Source: Alphaproteobacteria bacterium (GTDB taxonomy: Bacteria; Pseudomonadota; Alphaproteobacteria; DSM-16000; Inquilinaceae). From it: a stretch of DNA of 64,000 nucleotides. The notes beneath the pieces were generated by a model. That model did no database searches. It was not told the origin of the DNA and worked only from the letters and a program-made list of their open reading frames with translations. Position numbers and translations under genes: made by a program. Shown piece by piece: positions 53,923-64,000 of this stretch (within the stretch, counting starts at the first letter, position 1; each line of letters opens with the position of its first letter). The DNA is taken from NCBI GenBank assembly GCA_028281925.1, contig JANQIX010000016.1:1-64000 (forward strand). Reading direction: 5' to 3'.

Positions 53923-56225
53923 CAGCCCTGCGGCATCAGGATGACGGTCGCCAGCGGCGGCAGGGTCAGGCTCAACGAGTACTGGCGGCCGTGCCAGGAG
54001 ATATCCTCAGCTTCAATGGGACCCTCGGCATGCACATCACTGCCGCCGTAGATCGCGGCGTCGGTGTTCAGCCGTTCGACCCAATGCCCCCCATAAGGCA
54101 CACCGATGCGATAGTCGTGCCGCACCACCGGCGTGAAGTTGGTCACCACGAGGACCGGCGGGTCGCTCTCTCCGGCCTTGCGGATATAGGACAGCACGGA
54201 ATTGGTATGGTCGTTGGCATCGATCCAGTCGAAGCCCTGCCATTCCGCATCAATGCGATGCAGCGCCGGCGTCCCGCGATAGAGGCCGTTCAGCTCACGC
54301 ACCAGCGTCTGCAGACCGCTATGTTCCTTGTAGTCCAAGAGATGCCACTGCAGGCTGGAATTGTGGTCCCATTCATGCCACTGGCCGAACTCGCCGCCCA
54401 TGAAGAGCAGCTTCTTGCCGGGCATGGTCCACATGAAGGCGTAGTAAGCGCGAAGATTGGCGAACCGCTGCCAGAAGTCCCCCGACATCTTCTCGATCAT
54501 CGAGCCCTTGCCGTGGACGACTTCGTCATGGCTGAGCGGCAGGATGAAGTTCTCCGAGAAGGCGTAGAGCAGCCCGAACGTCATGTCGTTGTGCTGCCAG
54601 GCGCGGAAGACCGGGTCTTTCGACATGTAGCGCAGCGTGTCGTGCATCCACCCCATGTTCCACTTGAAGCCGAAGCCAAGACCGCCGGTATAGGTCGGCT
54701 TAGACACGCCGGGCCAGGCCGTGCTCTCTTCGGCCGCCGTGGTGGCGCCGGGGAAGCGCGAGAAGATTTCCTCGTTCATGCGCTTCAGCAGATGTATGGC
54801 CTCGAGATTCTCGTTGCCGCCGTACTGGTTGGGGATCCATTCCCCGGCTTTGCGGCTGTAGTCCAGGTAGAGCATGGACGCCACGGCGTCGACGCGGGGA
54901 CCGTCCAGATGGAACTGCTCCATCCAATAGAGGACGTTGCCCAAGAGGTAGTTGAACACCTCCGTCCGGCCGTAGTTGTAGATCAGGGTGTTCCAGTCCA
55001 TGTGGAACCCCTTGCGCGGATCGGCGTGCTCGTAAAGATGCGTGCCGTCGAACAGGCCGAGGCCATGGGCATCCGTCGGGAAGTGACCGGGCACCCAGTC
55101 GAAGAACACGCCGATACCGTTCACGTGGCACTGGTCCACGAAGTACATGAAGTCTTCAGGCGGGCCGAAGCGGCTGGTCGGTGCAAACAGGCTGATCGGC
55201 TGATAGCCCCAGGATCCGTCGAAGGGAAACTCGCTGACCGGCAGCAGTTCGATATGGGTGAAGCCCATCTCTTTGACGTATGGGACCAGCTGATCTGCCA
55301 ACTCGCGGTAAGTCAGATAGCGATGCCCCTCTTCCGGCACCCGACGCCATGAGCCGAGATGGACCTCGTAGATGCTCATGGGCACGTCGCGGCGGCTGGT
55401 CGCTTCGCGGTTGGCCATCCACTCGTGGTCATTCCACTGGTACTGCGGCAGGCCATGGACGACCGAGGCCGTCTTCGGCGGCTGCTCACAATAGTATGCA
55501 TAAGGATCGGCCTTCAGCGGCATCAGGTTGCCAGCCGGCCCTCGGATCTCAAACTTGTACGCTGCGCCACGGCCCACACCGGGCAAGAAGATCTCCCATA
55601 CGCCGCAGCCATGGCGTAGCCGCATGGGGTTGACGCGTCCGTCCCACTGGTTGAAGTCGCCGACCACCGACACGCGGCGGGCATTCGGAGCCCAGACGGC
55701 GAACGAAGTCCCTTCAACACCCTCCAGCGACGTGGGGTGCGCGCCGAGCCGTTCGAAGTTACGCAGATGCGTGCCTTCGGACAGCAGATGGACATCAAGC
55801 TCGCCCAGGACAGGTGGGAACCGATACGGATCTTCCACCACCTGCTCACCTTCCCAGAGGATAAGGCGCAGGCGGTAGGCATAATATCCGGGCTTGTCGG
55901 CGACTGTGCCTTCGAAGAACCCGTCCGGGTGAATGCGGTCGAGCTCTGCGACTTCGCTGCCATCGCCAGCATCCAGCACGATCACGCGGTTGGCGCGGGG
56001 CTGGAAGGTACGAATGATCAGCGCGCCGTCGTTGCCCTTATGCGGCCCCAAGAGCGCGAACGGGTCGCCGTGATCGGAGCTGACGACCGCTTCTACATCA
56101 GGCCGCCGCGGCGGCTCGGCGACTTCGGCTGCGGGCACATCCGCCTCTGCCGTGCCGGCCTCCTCAGGCACCTCGGCACCGGTCCCGGCGCTTGCGTCAT
56201 TCGCATTCTCGATATCGCTGGTCAT
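53919..56225 (-). CDS. glgB: 1,4-alpha-glucan branching enzyme
   Basis: 768 residues, GH13 subfamily 9. It introduces alpha-1,6 branches into glycogen-type glucans. After an acidic, Ala/Glu-rich N-terminal stretch of about 45 residues come the two N-terminal beta modules, with [11 protein letters not shown] and [19 protein letters not shown]. The barrel has [28 protein letters not shown] (nucleophile near residue 446), the catalytic Glu in TAAEESTAW, and [18 protein letters not shown] 56225 with GAGGA is the start; the frame extends over the end of treS but is not coding there. Confidence 0.95.
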   Translation of the reverse strand: MTSDIENANDASAGTGAEVPEEAGTAEADVPAAEVAEPPRRPDVEAVVSSDHGDPFALLGPHKGNDGALIIRTFQPRANRVIVLDAGDGSEVAELDRIHPDGFFEGTVADKPGYYAYRLRLILWEGEQVVEDPYRFPPVLGELDVHLLSEGTHLRNFERLGAHPTSLEGVEGTSFAVWAPNARRVSVVGDFNQWDGRVNPMRLRHGCGVWEIFLPGVGRGAAYKFEIRGPAGNLMPLKADPYAYYCEQPPKTASVVHGLPQYQWNDHEWMANREATSRRDVPMSIYEVHLGSWRRVPEEGHRYLTYRELADQLVPYVKEMGFTHIELLPVSEFPFDGSWGYQPISLFAPTSRFGPPEDFMYFVDQCHVNGIGVFFDWVPGHFPTDAHGLGLFDGTHLYEHADPRKGFHMDWNTLIYNYGRTEVFNYLLGNVLYWMEQFHLDGPRVDAVASMLYLDYSRKAGEWIPNQYGGNENLEAIHLLKRMNEEIFSRFPGATTAAEESTAWPGVSKPTYTGGLGFGFKWNMGWMHDTLRYMSKDPVFRAWQHNDMTFGLLYAFSENFILPLSHDEVVHGKGSMIEKMSGDFWQRFANLRAYYAFMWTMPGKKLLFMGGEFGQWHEWDHNSSLQWHLLDYKEHSGLQTLVRELNGLYRGTPALHRIDAEWQGFDWIDANDHTNSVLSYIRKAGESDPPVLVVTNFTPVVRHDYRIGVPYGGHWVERLNTDAAIYGGSDVHAEGPIEAEDISWHGRQYSLSLTLPPLATVILMPQGW

Positions 56226-56265
56226 GACAGTCCTCGGTGTGTCGAACGATCGGGCTGCGCGCAGC

Positions 56266-59200
56266 TCACGCGCCGCCCGTGGTGAGTTGATCGGCATCCG
56301 CGTCGATGATGCTGATGACGCCGCCGATCGGGATGTCCAGCCAGGCGGGCCGATTGGCCGCCTCGTAGCCGATTTCGTAAAGCGCCTTCTCAAGCGTGAA
56401 TATGTCGAGCAGCGCCGCGGCCGCGGCGGGATCGCCCGGCCAGCTGATACAACCTTCGATCGTCTGACGATAGGCCTTCAGATACTCTTGCACGGAAAGA
56501 TCACGCCACGCCCTGGAAAGGTCGAGGGCGCGGTCGCTGCTGTCTGCATCGGCGTCGTCGCGTTGGCGCACGGCCGCGGCGGCAGCATAGTCGAAGGACC
56601 GCAGCATCCCTGCGACATCCCTGAGCGGCGAGCGCTTGGCCTGACGTTCCTCCAGACCTCGCTCCGGCTCGCCCTCAAAATCCACGAACACAAAATCCGT
56701 TTTGGTAACCAGCACCTGACCCAGGTGGAAATCGCCGTGATGGCGGGTCTTTGCAGCATCGAAGCGGAGGTTGGCGAACCGGTCGATCTTGTCCAGCACC
56801 TCGTCACGGCGCCCGACCAGTTCAGCCGCAGCTGCGGCCGCCTTCGGCTCTGCCCGCCCGACCATCGAGGTTACGGCGTGGAACGCCTTCTCCGCTTGGG
56901 CCCGCAGCCCTTCGACGATGCCGGCAATGTCCGCATCATTCAGCGGCTCCGGGTCGAAGCCGGGATCTCCGGTCGTTAGGGCCAAGGCCCTGTGCATTTC
57001 GGCCGTCCGCTGCCCCAGCGTCGCCGCCAAGCCGCCATAGACAGCGAACCTCTCAGCCGGCTCCATGCCATCGTCTTCGGCAAGCAGGGCCTCTTCGAGC
57101 TCACGCTGCAGGTACTCCAATGTGTACGACCAGCCGTCACCCTGATTGCGCACGAACGCCTGCAGCACGGCCAGGGCGGTCGGAACGCCGTCGTCGGAAA
57201 GGTGCTCCACCTCGCCCAGCACCGCCGGCACATGGGCGAATTTGGCCACGTCCGTAAGGAACCGCCCGATCTCCAGCTCCGGATGGGCGCCGCTGGAGAG
57301 CTTGCGGAACACCTTCAGCACCATCTTCTCGCCAATGAGAACAGACGAGTTGCTCTGCTCCACCCCTAGCCGACGGATGTCGTCTTCCGGTTCGATCGGG
57401 ATCTCGGCCAGCCCGGTGCCGGCCTTGAAGTTGATGCTGCCGTGATCCGTCTTCAGGTGTGCGCCTGTGCGCATGCAATCGATCAGTGACAGGCCGAACT
57501 GCGGATCGATGGTGGCGTCGACCAGCGCCCCAAGCTTGGCGCCCCGCCTGACCTTGGCGAGCGTGAACGGCAGCAGGGGCGACAGCGTCGTCACTGCCGC
57601 CTCGTCCCACAACAGCGCCAACGGCAGACAGTAGCGATGCGGCTCTCTGTTGTCCGTGAACGCGACCTCAATCATAGCGAAATAGAGCGGCTCGCCAGGG
57701 CTGGGGATCTGGGCCCCGCCAAGCACGCGAATACCTTTCACGCGCGCGCCTTTGCCGGCGAACCAGCGCTGGTTGCCGACGAAGGCCGGCAGCGACTCGC
57801 GGGCGAGAAACTCCGCATTCTGGCCATGCGACAGGCTGGCCCAGTCACGGCTCCACACCAGCGTGACCAGATCGGGCAGCGGCTCGGGCAGGGCGCGGTG
57901 CCAAACCGGTGGTTCCCCACCTTCGGTCAACAAGAACCAGTAGAAGGCGTAAGGGGGCAAGGTCAGCAGATACGTCAATTCCCCGATCGGCGGGAACGGA
58001 CTGCCGGCCAGCATCTCATACGGCACACGCCCGCGGAATCGGGCCAGGTCCAGTTCGACGGGTTGCGCCTGACGCGAAAGGTTGGCGACGCACAGGACGG
58101 TCTCTCCGCCTTCTTCTTCCTGCGTCTCCTCCAACAGATAGGCCAGGATCTTGCGGTTGCCGGGATAGAGGAAGGTCAGGTTGCTGCCGCCGAACGCCGG
58201 ATGGCGCTGCCGCACCGCGATCATGCGGCGCATCCAGTTGAGCTGCGAGGTGGTGGAGCGCGCCTGCGCCTCCACATTCACGGCATCGAAGCCGAAGATC
58301 GAGTTCATGATCGGCGGCAGATAGAGGCTCGCCGGATCGGCACGGGAGAACCCGCCGTTGCGGTCGGGCGACCATTGCATCGGCGTGCGAACGCCGTCGC
58401 GGTCGCCGAGGAAGATGTTGTCGCCCATCCCGATCTCGTCGCCGTAATAGATGATCGGGGTTCCGGGCATGGAGAACAGCAGGCTGTTCATCAGTTCGAT
58501 CTTGCGGCGATCGTTGTCCATCAACGCCGCCAACCGCCTGCGGATACCGAGATTGATGCGCGCCCGGCTATCCGCGGCATAGAACTGCCACATGTAATCG
58601 CGCTCGCGCTCGGTCACCATTTCCAGCGTCAGTTCGTCATGGTTGCGCAGGAAGATTGCCCACTGACAGTTTTCCGGGATCGCGGGCGTCTGGCGCATGA
58701 TGTCGGTGATGGGGTGCCGGTCTTCCTGCGCCATGGCCATGTACATGCGCGGCATCAGCGGAAAGTGGAATGCCATCTGGCATTCGTCGCCGTCGCCGAA
58801 ATAGGCACGTGCATCTTCCGGCCACTGGTTCGCTTCGGCCAGGAAGAAGGCATGCGGATGGCTTTCGTCCATGGCCGCACGCAGCTGCTTTATGACCGCA
58901 TGGGTCTCAGGCAGGTTCTCGTTGTGTGTGCCGTCGCGCTCAACCAGATACGGAATCGCGTCGAGCCTGAGCCCATCGACGCCCATATCCAGCCAGAACC
59001 GCATGACGTCGATCACGGCCTGGACGACCCGTGGGTTGTCGAAGTTGAGGTCCGGCTGGTGGCTGAAGAACCGATGCCAATAGTACTGGCCCGCCACCGG
59101 ATCCCAGGTCCAGTTGCTCGACTCCGTATCAGTGAAAATGATGCGCGTTTCGGGCCAACGCTTGTCGTCGTCCGACCAGACGTACCAGTCCCGATAACGG

Positions 59201-59577
59201 CTCCCGCGCGGCGCACTTCGCGCCCGCTGAAACCATGGGTGCTGGTCAGAGGTATGGTTGATGACCAGTTCGGTAATGACCTTCAGCCCGCGACGGTGGG
59301 CTTCCCGCACGAAAACACGGAAATCCCGCATGGTTCCGTATTGCGGGTTGATGCCGCGATAATCCCCAATGTCGTACCCGTCGTCGCGTAGTGGCGACGG
59401 GTAGAATGGCAGTAGCCACAGGGCAGAGACCCCAAGATCCTTCAGATAATCGAGCTTCTGGATCAGGCCGGGGAAATCGCCGATGCCGTCGTTGTTCGCG
59501 TCGAAGAACGATTTCACATGCAGCTGATAGATGATGGCGTGCTTGAACCACAGCGGATCGCTGGACATCTGGGTCAT
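56266..59577 (-). CDS. treS: Trehalose synthase / maltokinase fusion
   Basis: 1103 residues. The first 560 are a GH13 trehalose synthase interconverting trehalose and maltose ([38 protein letters not shown] with the nucleophile near residue 200, [13 protein letters not shown]). Residues from about 590 are a maltokinase (Mak/Pep2) with [12 protein letters not shown] near 942 and [13 protein letters not shown], which phosphorylates maltose to maltose-1-phosphate. In the GlgE pathway the product is polymerised by GlgE and branched by GlgB. GlgB is the next gene, but glgE is not in the window. ATG 59577 is assumed; ATG 59568 is an alternative. Confidence 0.93.
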   Translation of the reverse strand: MTQMSSDPLWFKHAIIYQLHVKSFFDANNDGIGDFPGLIQKLDYLKDLGVSALWLLPFYPSPLRDDGYDIGDYRGINPQYGTMRDFRVFVREAHRRGLKVITELVINHTSDQHPWFQRARSAPRGSRYRDWYVWSDDDKRWPETRIIFTDTESSNWTWDPVAGQYYWHRFFSHQPDLNFDNPRVVQAVIDVMRFWLDMGVDGLRLDAIPYLVERDGTHNENLPETHAVIKQLRAAMDESHPHAFFLAEANQWPEDARAYFGDGDECQMAFHFPLMPRMYMAMAQEDRHPITDIMRQTPAIPENCQWAIFLRNHDELTLEMVTERERDYMWQFYAADSRARINLGIRRRLAALMDNDRRKIELMNSLLFSMPGTPIIYYGDEIGMGDNIFLGDRDGVRTPMQWSPDRNGGFSRADPASLYLPPIMNSIFGFDAVNVEAQARSTTSQLNWMRRMIAVRQRHPAFGGSNLTFLYPGNRKILAYLLEETQEEEGGETVLCVANLSRQAQPVELDLARFRGRVPYEMLAGSPFPPIGELTYLLTLPPYAFYWFLLTEGGEPPVWHRALPEPLPDLVTLVWSRDWASLSHGQNAEFLARESLPAFVGNQRWFAGKGARVKGIRVLGGAQIPSPGEPLYFAMIEVAFTDNREPHRYCLPLALLWDEAAVTTLSPLLPFTLAKVRRGAKLGALVDATIDPQFGLSLIDCMRTGAHLKTDHGSINFKAGTGLAEIPIEPEDDIRRLGVEQSNSSVLIGEKMVLKVFRKLSSGAHPELEIGRFLTDVAKFAHVPAVLGEVEHLSDDGVPTALAVLQAFVRNQGDGWSYTLEYLQRELEEALLAEDDGMEPAERFAVYGGLAATLGQRTAEMHRALALTTGDPGFDPEPLNDADIAGIVEGLRAQAEKAFHAVTSMVGRAEPKAAAAAAELVGRRDEVLDKIDRFANLRFDAAKTRHHGDFHLGQVLVTKTDFVFVDFEGEPERGLEERQAKRSPLRDVAGMLRSFDYAAAAAVRQRDDADADSSDRALDLSRAWRDLSVQEYLKAYRQTIEGCISWPGDPAAAAALLDIFTLEKALYEIGYEAANRPAWLDIPIGGVISIIDADADQLTTGGA

Positions 59578-59823
59578 GCGAGGTCCGTATTCTCTTGTCG
59601 TCAGCGCGTCACCCGTCGGCACCGCTTCGCGAATGGCGCGTGGATGCCCGACTATCGCAGCGACACTACGACAACTGCGCTAGGCGCGCGAGAGGGTATG
59701 GTGGCAACCGGAATGGCCGATGCAGACCGGTATTCGATGGTCTGTCGCCGCCGGACGTTTCCTTTGCTTTCGCCAAGCGCCGGCAGTACACCTAGGCGCC
59801 GTCGCAGACAGCAACCCCGGACG

Positions 59824-60696
59824 ATGTCATCAGGTTCCAATTCGCTCGACGCGCTACGCCGCGAAGTTGACGCCATCGACGATGCTCTGCACGACCTCTT
59901 GATGAAGCGTGCGGAGGTTGTGGATGCGATCCGAGAGGCCAAAGGCGGACAGCCGATTGCCCTGCATCCCGGGCGTGAAGCGGCGATTATGCGCCGTCTT
60001 GTGGCGCGCCACACCGGGAAGCTGTCGACCGCCGTTCTGACGCGGATGTGGCGGGAGCTGTTGGCCGGCATGACCCGGCTGCAGGGCCCGTTTGCCATCG
60101 CCGTATCTGCGCCGGAGAACAACCGTGTGATGTGGGATCTGGCCCGCGACCATTTCGGAAGCACCACGCCGATCACCGCCGTCACTGTCCCGCTTCAGGC
60201 GATACGGGCCGTCATCGACGGCACCGCAACCATCGCCATCGTTCCCTGGCCCGACAGCGAAGACCGTTCCCCCTGGTGGCTTTCGCTCTTGCCGGAAGAC
60301 CGCAAGACGCCCCATGTCGTCGCGCGCCTGCCTTTCATCGTGCCGACGGAAGGGGGCGAAGAGCAGGTGGCGCTGGCGCTGGCGACGATCCCGCATGAGC
60401 CCACCGGCGAAGACCACACGCTGATCACCATTGAGCTCGACGAGGCGATCAGCCGAAGCCGGCTTAAGGAGACCCTGGAGGGGTGCCGCCTGCCGCCCTC
60501 AGCATTCTGGTCGGCCGTTGGGCAGGCTGACGCCAGCCGCATGTTCCAGCTGGTGGAGATCGACGACTTCGTCGGCGATGCCGATGAGCGGCTGCAGGAG
60601 CTGATCGCCAAGCTGGGGCCGACCTGTCTGCGTGCAAAGCCGATCGGCGGATTTGCCCTGCCGATCCGCCTGCCGCCTGAGCCCACCGACGGCTAG
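59824..60696 (+). CDS. Chorismate mutase domain protein
   Basis: 290 residues. An AroQ-type chorismate mutase domain occupies residues 1-90 (LDALRREVDAIDDALHDLLM, then KRAEVVDAIREAKGGQ and an Arg-rich helix). The remaining 200 residues have a pattern reminiscent of a prephenate dehydratase-like or ACT-bearing extension (ITAVTVPLQAIRAVIDGTAT, TLITIELDEAISRSRLKETL), but I cannot assign an active site. It converts chorismate to prephenate in Phe/Tyr synthesis. hisC and the tyrC remnant follow. ATG 59824 is used; the frame is open 102 codons upstream, opposite the treS start. Confidence 0.85.
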   Translation: MSSGSNSLDALRREVDAIDDALHDLLMKRAEVVDAIREAKGGQPIALHPGREAAIMRRLVARHTGKLSTAVLTRMWRELLAGMTRLQGPFAIAVSAPENNRVMWDLARDHFGSTTPITAVTVPLQAIRAVIDGTATIAIVPWPDSEDRSPWWLSLLPEDRKTPHVVARLPFIVPTEGGEEQVALALATIPHEPTGEDHTLITIELDEAISRSRLKETLEGCRLPPSAFWSAVGQADASRMFQLVEIDDFVGDADERLQELIAKLGPTCLRAKPIGGFALPIRLPPEPTDG

Positions 60697-60733
60697 CGCT
60701 TCGGCATTCCCGTCAAAGAAGAGCCAAGATCCA

Positions 60734-61840
60734 ATGAGTGGTCCGCGTCCCCGCCCCGGCATTCTGGGAATCGACGCCTACGTCGGCGGTGAATCCGAAA
60801 CGACGCCACATCCCGCCTTGAGGCGGCCGATTCGGCTTGCGTCTAACGAAGGTGCGCTCGGCCCCAGCCCGAAGGCGATGGCGGCCTACCGCGCATTGGA
60901 GCCGGACCTCTTTCGCTATCCGGACGGGGCGTCGGCCGCTTTGCGCGCAGGCTTGGCCGATCTGCACGGGCTTGACGCCGGACGTATCGTCTGCGGTGCC
61001 GGCTCTGATGAACTGATCGCTCTCTTGGTGCGCGCCTATGCCGGGCCGGGGGACGAGGTGCTGCACAGCGCCCATGGCTTCCTGATGTACGCGCTGTCGG
61101 CCAAGTCGGTTGGCGCCACGCCGGTCGCCGTGCCTGAGCGTCACCTCAAGACCGATGTCGATGCGATGCTTGCTGCCGTGACACCGCGGACACGTATCGT
61201 CTTCGTCGCCAACCCCAACAACCCCACAGGAAGCTTCCTGAACCGCGACGAAGTCGCAAGGCTGGCCGCAGGCCTGCCGGACGATGTGCTGCTGGTGCTG
61301 GACGCGGCCTATGCCGAGTATATCGATCGTGACGACTATGCCCCTGGTGACGAATTCGTCACGCCTGGCGGGCGCGTCGCCACGCTGCGAACGTTCTCGA
61401 AGATCTATGGGCTCAGCGCCTTGCGGCTCGGTTGGGGATACTTCCCGGCCGAGGTAGCTGACGTGCTGAACCGCATCCGCGGGCCGTTCAACGTCGGAGC
61501 CCCGTCGCAGGTGGCGGGAGAAGCTGCCTTGGACGACCAGGACTTCATCGCTGCCAGCCGTGAACACAATGCCGAGTGGCGCGACTGGACGGCAGCACGC
61601 CTGGCAGCGCTCAGACTGACCGTCCATCCGTCGATCGCGAACTTCCTGCTTGTGGACTTCACCGGCCGCAACGACCGTGACGCCGAGGGCACGCGCCGCT
61701 ACCTGAAGGAAAACGGCATCCTGGTGCGTCAGATGGGCGGCTATGGCCTGCCCAACTGCCTGCGCGTCGGCATCGGCACGGGCGAAGAAATGCGAGCGGT
61801 CGTCGACACCTTTGCAACCCATCTGGATGGCCGATCATGA
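60734..61840 (+). CDS. hisC: Histidinol-phosphate/aromatic aminotransferase
   Basis: 368 residues, fold-type I PLP aminotransferase of the HisC family. Visible marks are IRLASNEGALGPSPKAMAAY, YPDGASAALRAGLAD, FVANPNNPTGSFLNRDE and the PLP lysine K223 in TFSKIYGLSALRLGWGY. In this gene context (chorismate mutase upstream, tyrC downstream) the enzyme is likely used for aromatic amino acid transamination as well as or instead of histidine synthesis. Its stop overlaps the next start by four bases. Confidence 0.92.
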   Translation: MSGPRPRPGILGIDAYVGGESETTPHPALRRPIRLASNEGALGPSPKAMAAYRALEPDLFRYPDGASAALRAGLADLHGLDAGRIVCGAGSDELIALLVRAYAGPGDEVLHSAHGFLMYALSAKSVGATPVAVPERHLKTDVDAMLAAVTPRTRIVFVANPNNPTGSFLNRDEVARLAAGLPDDVLLVLDAAYAEYIDRDDYAPGDEFVTPGGRVATLRTFSKIYGLSALRLGWGYFPAEVADVLNRIRGPFNVGAPSQVAGEAALDDQDFIAASREHNAEWRDWTAARLAALRLTVHPSIANFLLVDFTGRNDRDAEGTRRYLKENGILVRQMGGYGLPNCLRVGIGTGEEMRAVVDTFATHLDGRS

Positions 61841-62205
61841 CCGCTGCCATCGGCCAACCCATTGTCGTCAATCGCCTGGCCATCCCTTCGCATCGGCCGC
61901 ACCCGATCGCCTACAGGATCGTCGGCACTGCAGTGGACCCGGGCGAGAACCTCAGGCAGGAGGTGATCAAGTATGCAGCCGCCGGGTTCCGCGACTTCAC
62001 GCGTATCGCGGCGTCCAACCTCGTCATGTGGCGCGATGCCGTCCTTACCAACAAGGACGCGGTGCTGGAGGTAATCCAGCGCTTCACGGAGGGCCTAACC
62101 GCGCTGCAGCGCGCGATCCGTCGAGGGGATGGTGAGACTCTTGAAGATTTGCTTAAGAGAACTCGCGATATTCGCAGGGATGTCATAGTAGCAAAACACG
62201 CTTGA
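61837..62205 (+). pseudogene. tyrC: Prephenate dehydrogenase remnant with in-frame internal deletion
   Basis: 122 residues. Residues 1-16 (MTAAIGQPIVVNRLAI) match the first strand of an alphaproteobacterial prephenate/arogenate dehydrogenase, where RLAIIGIGLIGSS normally follows. The next residue jumps directly to the C-terminal dimerisation domain (SHRPHPIAYRIVGTA, EVIKYAAAGFRDFTRIAASN, DAVLEVIQRFTEGLTALQRA). About 170-190 residues are missing, including the NAD-binding loop and the catalytic HP(V/M)AGT segment, so it cannot be an active dehydrogenase. The reading frame and the 4-base overlap with hisC are intact, which allows expression of a small product. The family assignment is from memory of homologues. 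Confidence 0.8.
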
Positions 62206-62236
62206 ATTGCGCGCCAAGAAGGATTACGGCGACGCG

Positions 62237-62719
62237 ATGTTCACGCTGATTTCAGAAGAGCGGGTTGTCCCCAGCAAGGCTAAGACGCCGCAACTCCGGC
62301 AACTGCTGGATTACTGGAAAGGGCGCTGCGGCGAGCGACGCATGCCTCGCCGCGAAGACGTGGATCTCGATGAGATCGGCGTGTTGCCGGGACGGATCCA
62401 CCTGCTGGACGCCCTGTCCCCTACGGAATTCCGGTACCGGGTCTACGGTAACAACCTCACGAACCCGGACCGTAGGGATATGACGGGCCTGACCACCAGA
62501 GACTACCAAGACACGGCATTCGGCGCGATGGTGACGCGGCACCTGGGCGAGGTGATGATGCAGGCGACGCCACTTTGCCTGCACATCCGGGCAAGTCTCG
62601 ACGGCATACCATACGAGTACTACCGCTTGGCAATGCCGCTTTCGCCCGACGAGGTCAGCGTGACAATGGTGCTTGTGGGCAGTGAGAGGGTGACCGTGCC
62701 GCAGCATCTCCTGCGATAG
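62237..62719 (+). CDS. PAS_5-type PAS domain protein
   Basis: 160 residues of the single-domain PAS_5 family common in Rhodospirillales. It has LRQLLDYWKGRCGERRMPRR, DEIGVLPGRIHLLDAL, FRYRVYGNNLT and YEYYRLAMPLSPDEVSVTMV. Such proteins are presumed cytoplasmic sensors without a linked output domain; their function is unknown. ATG 62237 is preceded by GAAGGA at 13 bases; a TTG at 62207, directly after the tyrC remnant, is possible. It may be co-transcribed with hisC. Confidence 0.85.
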   Translation: MFTLISEERVVPSKAKTPQLRQLLDYWKGRCGERRMPRREDVDLDEIGVLPGRIHLLDALSPTEFRYRVYGNNLTNPDRRDMTGLTTRDYQDTAFGAMVTRHLGEVMMQATPLCLHIRASLDGIPYEYYRLAMPLSPDEVSVTMVLVGSERVTVPQHLLR

Positions 62720-62757
62720 GTTGAGGTTCACCCGGCCGGAGGGGCAAGACGCCGACT

Positions 62758-63756
62758 TTATGCCGGCCAGTCGATCTGGGGTAGTTCCATCAGCGGAATT
62801 GGACCCAGGCGGACCTGCCCATTCTGAACCGTAAGCGGCAAGGTAACGCTGCCGTCATCGCCGCCGCCGCCAAAGAGACCGACGCCAAGACCAAGCAGTC
62901 CGGCCGACTGGCCATCGCCATCGGCAGACAGGGCCTGCGCCAGTGCATTCATGCCGCGCACCTGAGCGTCAAGGTCGCCACGCGGCTGTAGGTCTTCATC
63001 CAGCGTCAGCACGCCGGAAGCGGCGATCTCCAACGGCCCCCACGTCAATGTCAGCGTGCGCACCCTGACCTCACCACCATCATCGCGCCAGCGACTGAGC
63101 AAGGGTGCCCGCAATGACGGCGGCCATGGCTGGCTGATTTCGGTGGCGACCGTGGCTTCGTCGATCTGCATGCCGAGACCCGGCAAGAGCTCCGCCGGCA
63201 GCACGACGCCGCGGATCGAGACATCAAGCCCACCGTAGCTGTCGTCGACAACGCCGTCGCGCTCAAGCTGCTGCGTCTGCTGGTAGTCAACCTGCGCGAC
63301 CGTCAGCGGCGGGCCGGATGGCGCCTCCAGCACCAAGTTCCGCACGGTCGCAGCCCCAGACTGGGGCCTGCCGCCTTCGACCCGGAACTCGCCTTCTCCG
63401 TCGTCGGACCTGAGAGTGAGCGGTGGCAGGCTCGGCAGCGCCACGCTTTGCTCTTCCGCAACCTCGAATCCGATTAGCGACCAGTCCCAGGCGGGAGCGC
63501 CGACTTTCAGGTCACGGCCGGTGACCACCATACCGTCAGGCCGGGTCATGCTGTAGCTGTCGAGCACCGCGTCGAACCGCAACGGGAAGCCGACGACCGA
63601 AAGCTCCTGCACATCGACGGTCGTGCCATCTCTCTGCTGGACCTCGATCCACCGCTCCACCTCGCCGCGGACGACGCCCGCGCCGATGAACCAGTAACCG
63701 GTATACCCGGCGCACAAGACCAGCGGGACCAGCGGCAGCATGAACCGGCGGCGCAT
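62758..63756 (-). CDS. DUF2125 protein
   Basis: 332 residues with an N-terminal hydrophobic anchor or signal (MRRRFMLPLVPLVLCAGYTG), then a beta-rich repeat domain (VSVVGFPLRFDAVLDSYSMT-like, LTLTWGPLEIAASGVLTLDE) and a Gly-rich stretch near the end. DUF2125 proteins are predicted periplasmic and uncharacterised; in this lineage they often neighbour hisC-tyrC and a ChaC-like gene. ATG 63756 has AGGAAGG upstream. It converges with the PAS_5 gene. Confidence 0.82.
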   Translation of the reverse strand: MRRRFMLPLVPLVLCAGYTGYWFIGAGVVRGEVERWIEVQQRDGTTVDVQELSVVGFPLRFDAVLDSYSMTRPDGMVVTGRDLKVGAPAWDWSLIGFEVAEEQSVALPSLPPLTLRSDDGEGEFRVEGGRPQSGAATVRNLVLEAPSGPPLTVAQVDYQQTQQLERDGVVDDSYGGLDVSIRGVVLPAELLPGLGMQIDEATVATEISQPWPPSLRAPLLSRWRDDGGEVRVRTLTLTWGPLEIAASGVLTLDEDLQPRGDLDAQVRGMNALAQALSADGDGQSAGLLGLGVGLFGGGGDDGSVTLPLTVQNGQVRLGPIPLMELPQIDWPA

Positions 63757-63908
63757 GGGACGGCCTTCCTGGATCGTCGAAACGCGACCGGAGTGCACCA
63801 TGCCGAGGCCGGCGATGCAAGGTTCAGCGGAGCTGAGGCATGGCAGACGGGCGCGTCGAAGACGCGGCTGGCCTTGCGCCGCGCGCGCCGCTACACCTTG
63901 GCCCCGCC

Positions 63909-64000
63909 ATGACTGCCGTTGTGCCGAAATACCTCGCCGCGACATCGCCGCTGGAGGCTCTGGGCGTCGCCCAGGGCGAAGACCTTTGGGTGTTCGGCTA
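63909..64000 (+). CDS. ChaC-like gamma-glutamylcyclotransferase, 5' end only
   Basis: Thirty codons are visible before the right edge. The last ones read EDLWVFGY, which matches the start of the LWVFGYGSLMW motif of ChaC/gamma-glutamylcyclotransferases. The gene is divergent from DUF2125. The assignment rests on this short stretch and on the usual neighbourhood. Confidence 0.55.
   Translation, partial: MTAVVPKYLAATSPLEALGVAQGEDLWVFG

Noticed and set aside
57637..59391. 584-codon open frame on the plus strand
   Set aside because: Antisense to treS, no ribosome site, no recognisable domains.

Overview
The window is GC-rich, densely packed bacterial chromosome with short intergenic gaps and many 4-base start/stop overlaps. 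Gene content points to an alphaproteobacterium of Rhodospirillales type. The markers are a DUF1127 protein, ETF-ubiquinone oxidoreductase, a GcvA-like LysR regulator, the aromatic/histidine block chorismate mutase-hisC-tyrC beside DUF2125 and ChaC-like genes, YcjX/YcjF, and a one-piece HldE. This placement is inference from family content, not from a marker gene. I saw no rRNA, tRNA, CRISPR array, insertion sequence or phage gene.

Layout. 1-5.9 kb: envelope glycan genes, with an FAD oxidoreductase fused to a polyprenyl-phosphate-type glycosyltransferase (cut by the left edge), a GT-C-like membrane protein and a GT39-type enzyme. 6-9.6 kb: a GST, an unrecognised protein and an orphan YnjB-like binding protein. 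9.7-14.8 kb: a two-gene RND efflux system and a DUF2937-like protein. 14.9-21.3 kb: a nucleoside uptake and salvage operon (BMP-type ABC transporter, cytidine deaminase, purine nucleoside phosphorylase) with a PilZ gene after it. 21.5-31.9 kb: mostly housekeeping (LysR, DUF1127, IspE, TPR, ETF-QO, uracil-DNA glycosylase, DoxX, histidine phosphatase, ICMT-like, HldE). 32-38.7 kb: signalling (degenerate EAL, YcjX, YcjF, a split PAS/MCP chemoreceptor pair, DUF2270).

39.1-49.3 kb is the most accessory-looking part. It holds an OmpA-family protein, a LysE exporter whose Shine-Dalgarno lies in a hairpin, and a 1052-residue secreted-type protein with EF-hand-like, RCC1, Ig-like and RTX modules behind a strong Fur-box promoter. 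It continues with a TcmP/LCMT-like methyltransferase, a peroxiredoxin, an unknown protein, two overlapping perfect hairpins, a divergent pair of non-haem-iron oxygenases resembling the TmpA/TmpB phosphonate pathway, and a bacterioferritin. Iron is a recurring theme here.

49.5-59.6 kb: an alpha-glucan/trehalose operon (treS-maltokinase fusion, glgB, glgX, malQ) without glgE, glgA or glgC nearby. 59.8-64 kb: chorismate mutase, hisC, and a tyrC reduced to a 122-residue remnant by an apparent in-frame internal deletion, followed by a PAS_5 protein, a DUF2125 protein and the start of a ChaC-like gene cut by the right edge.
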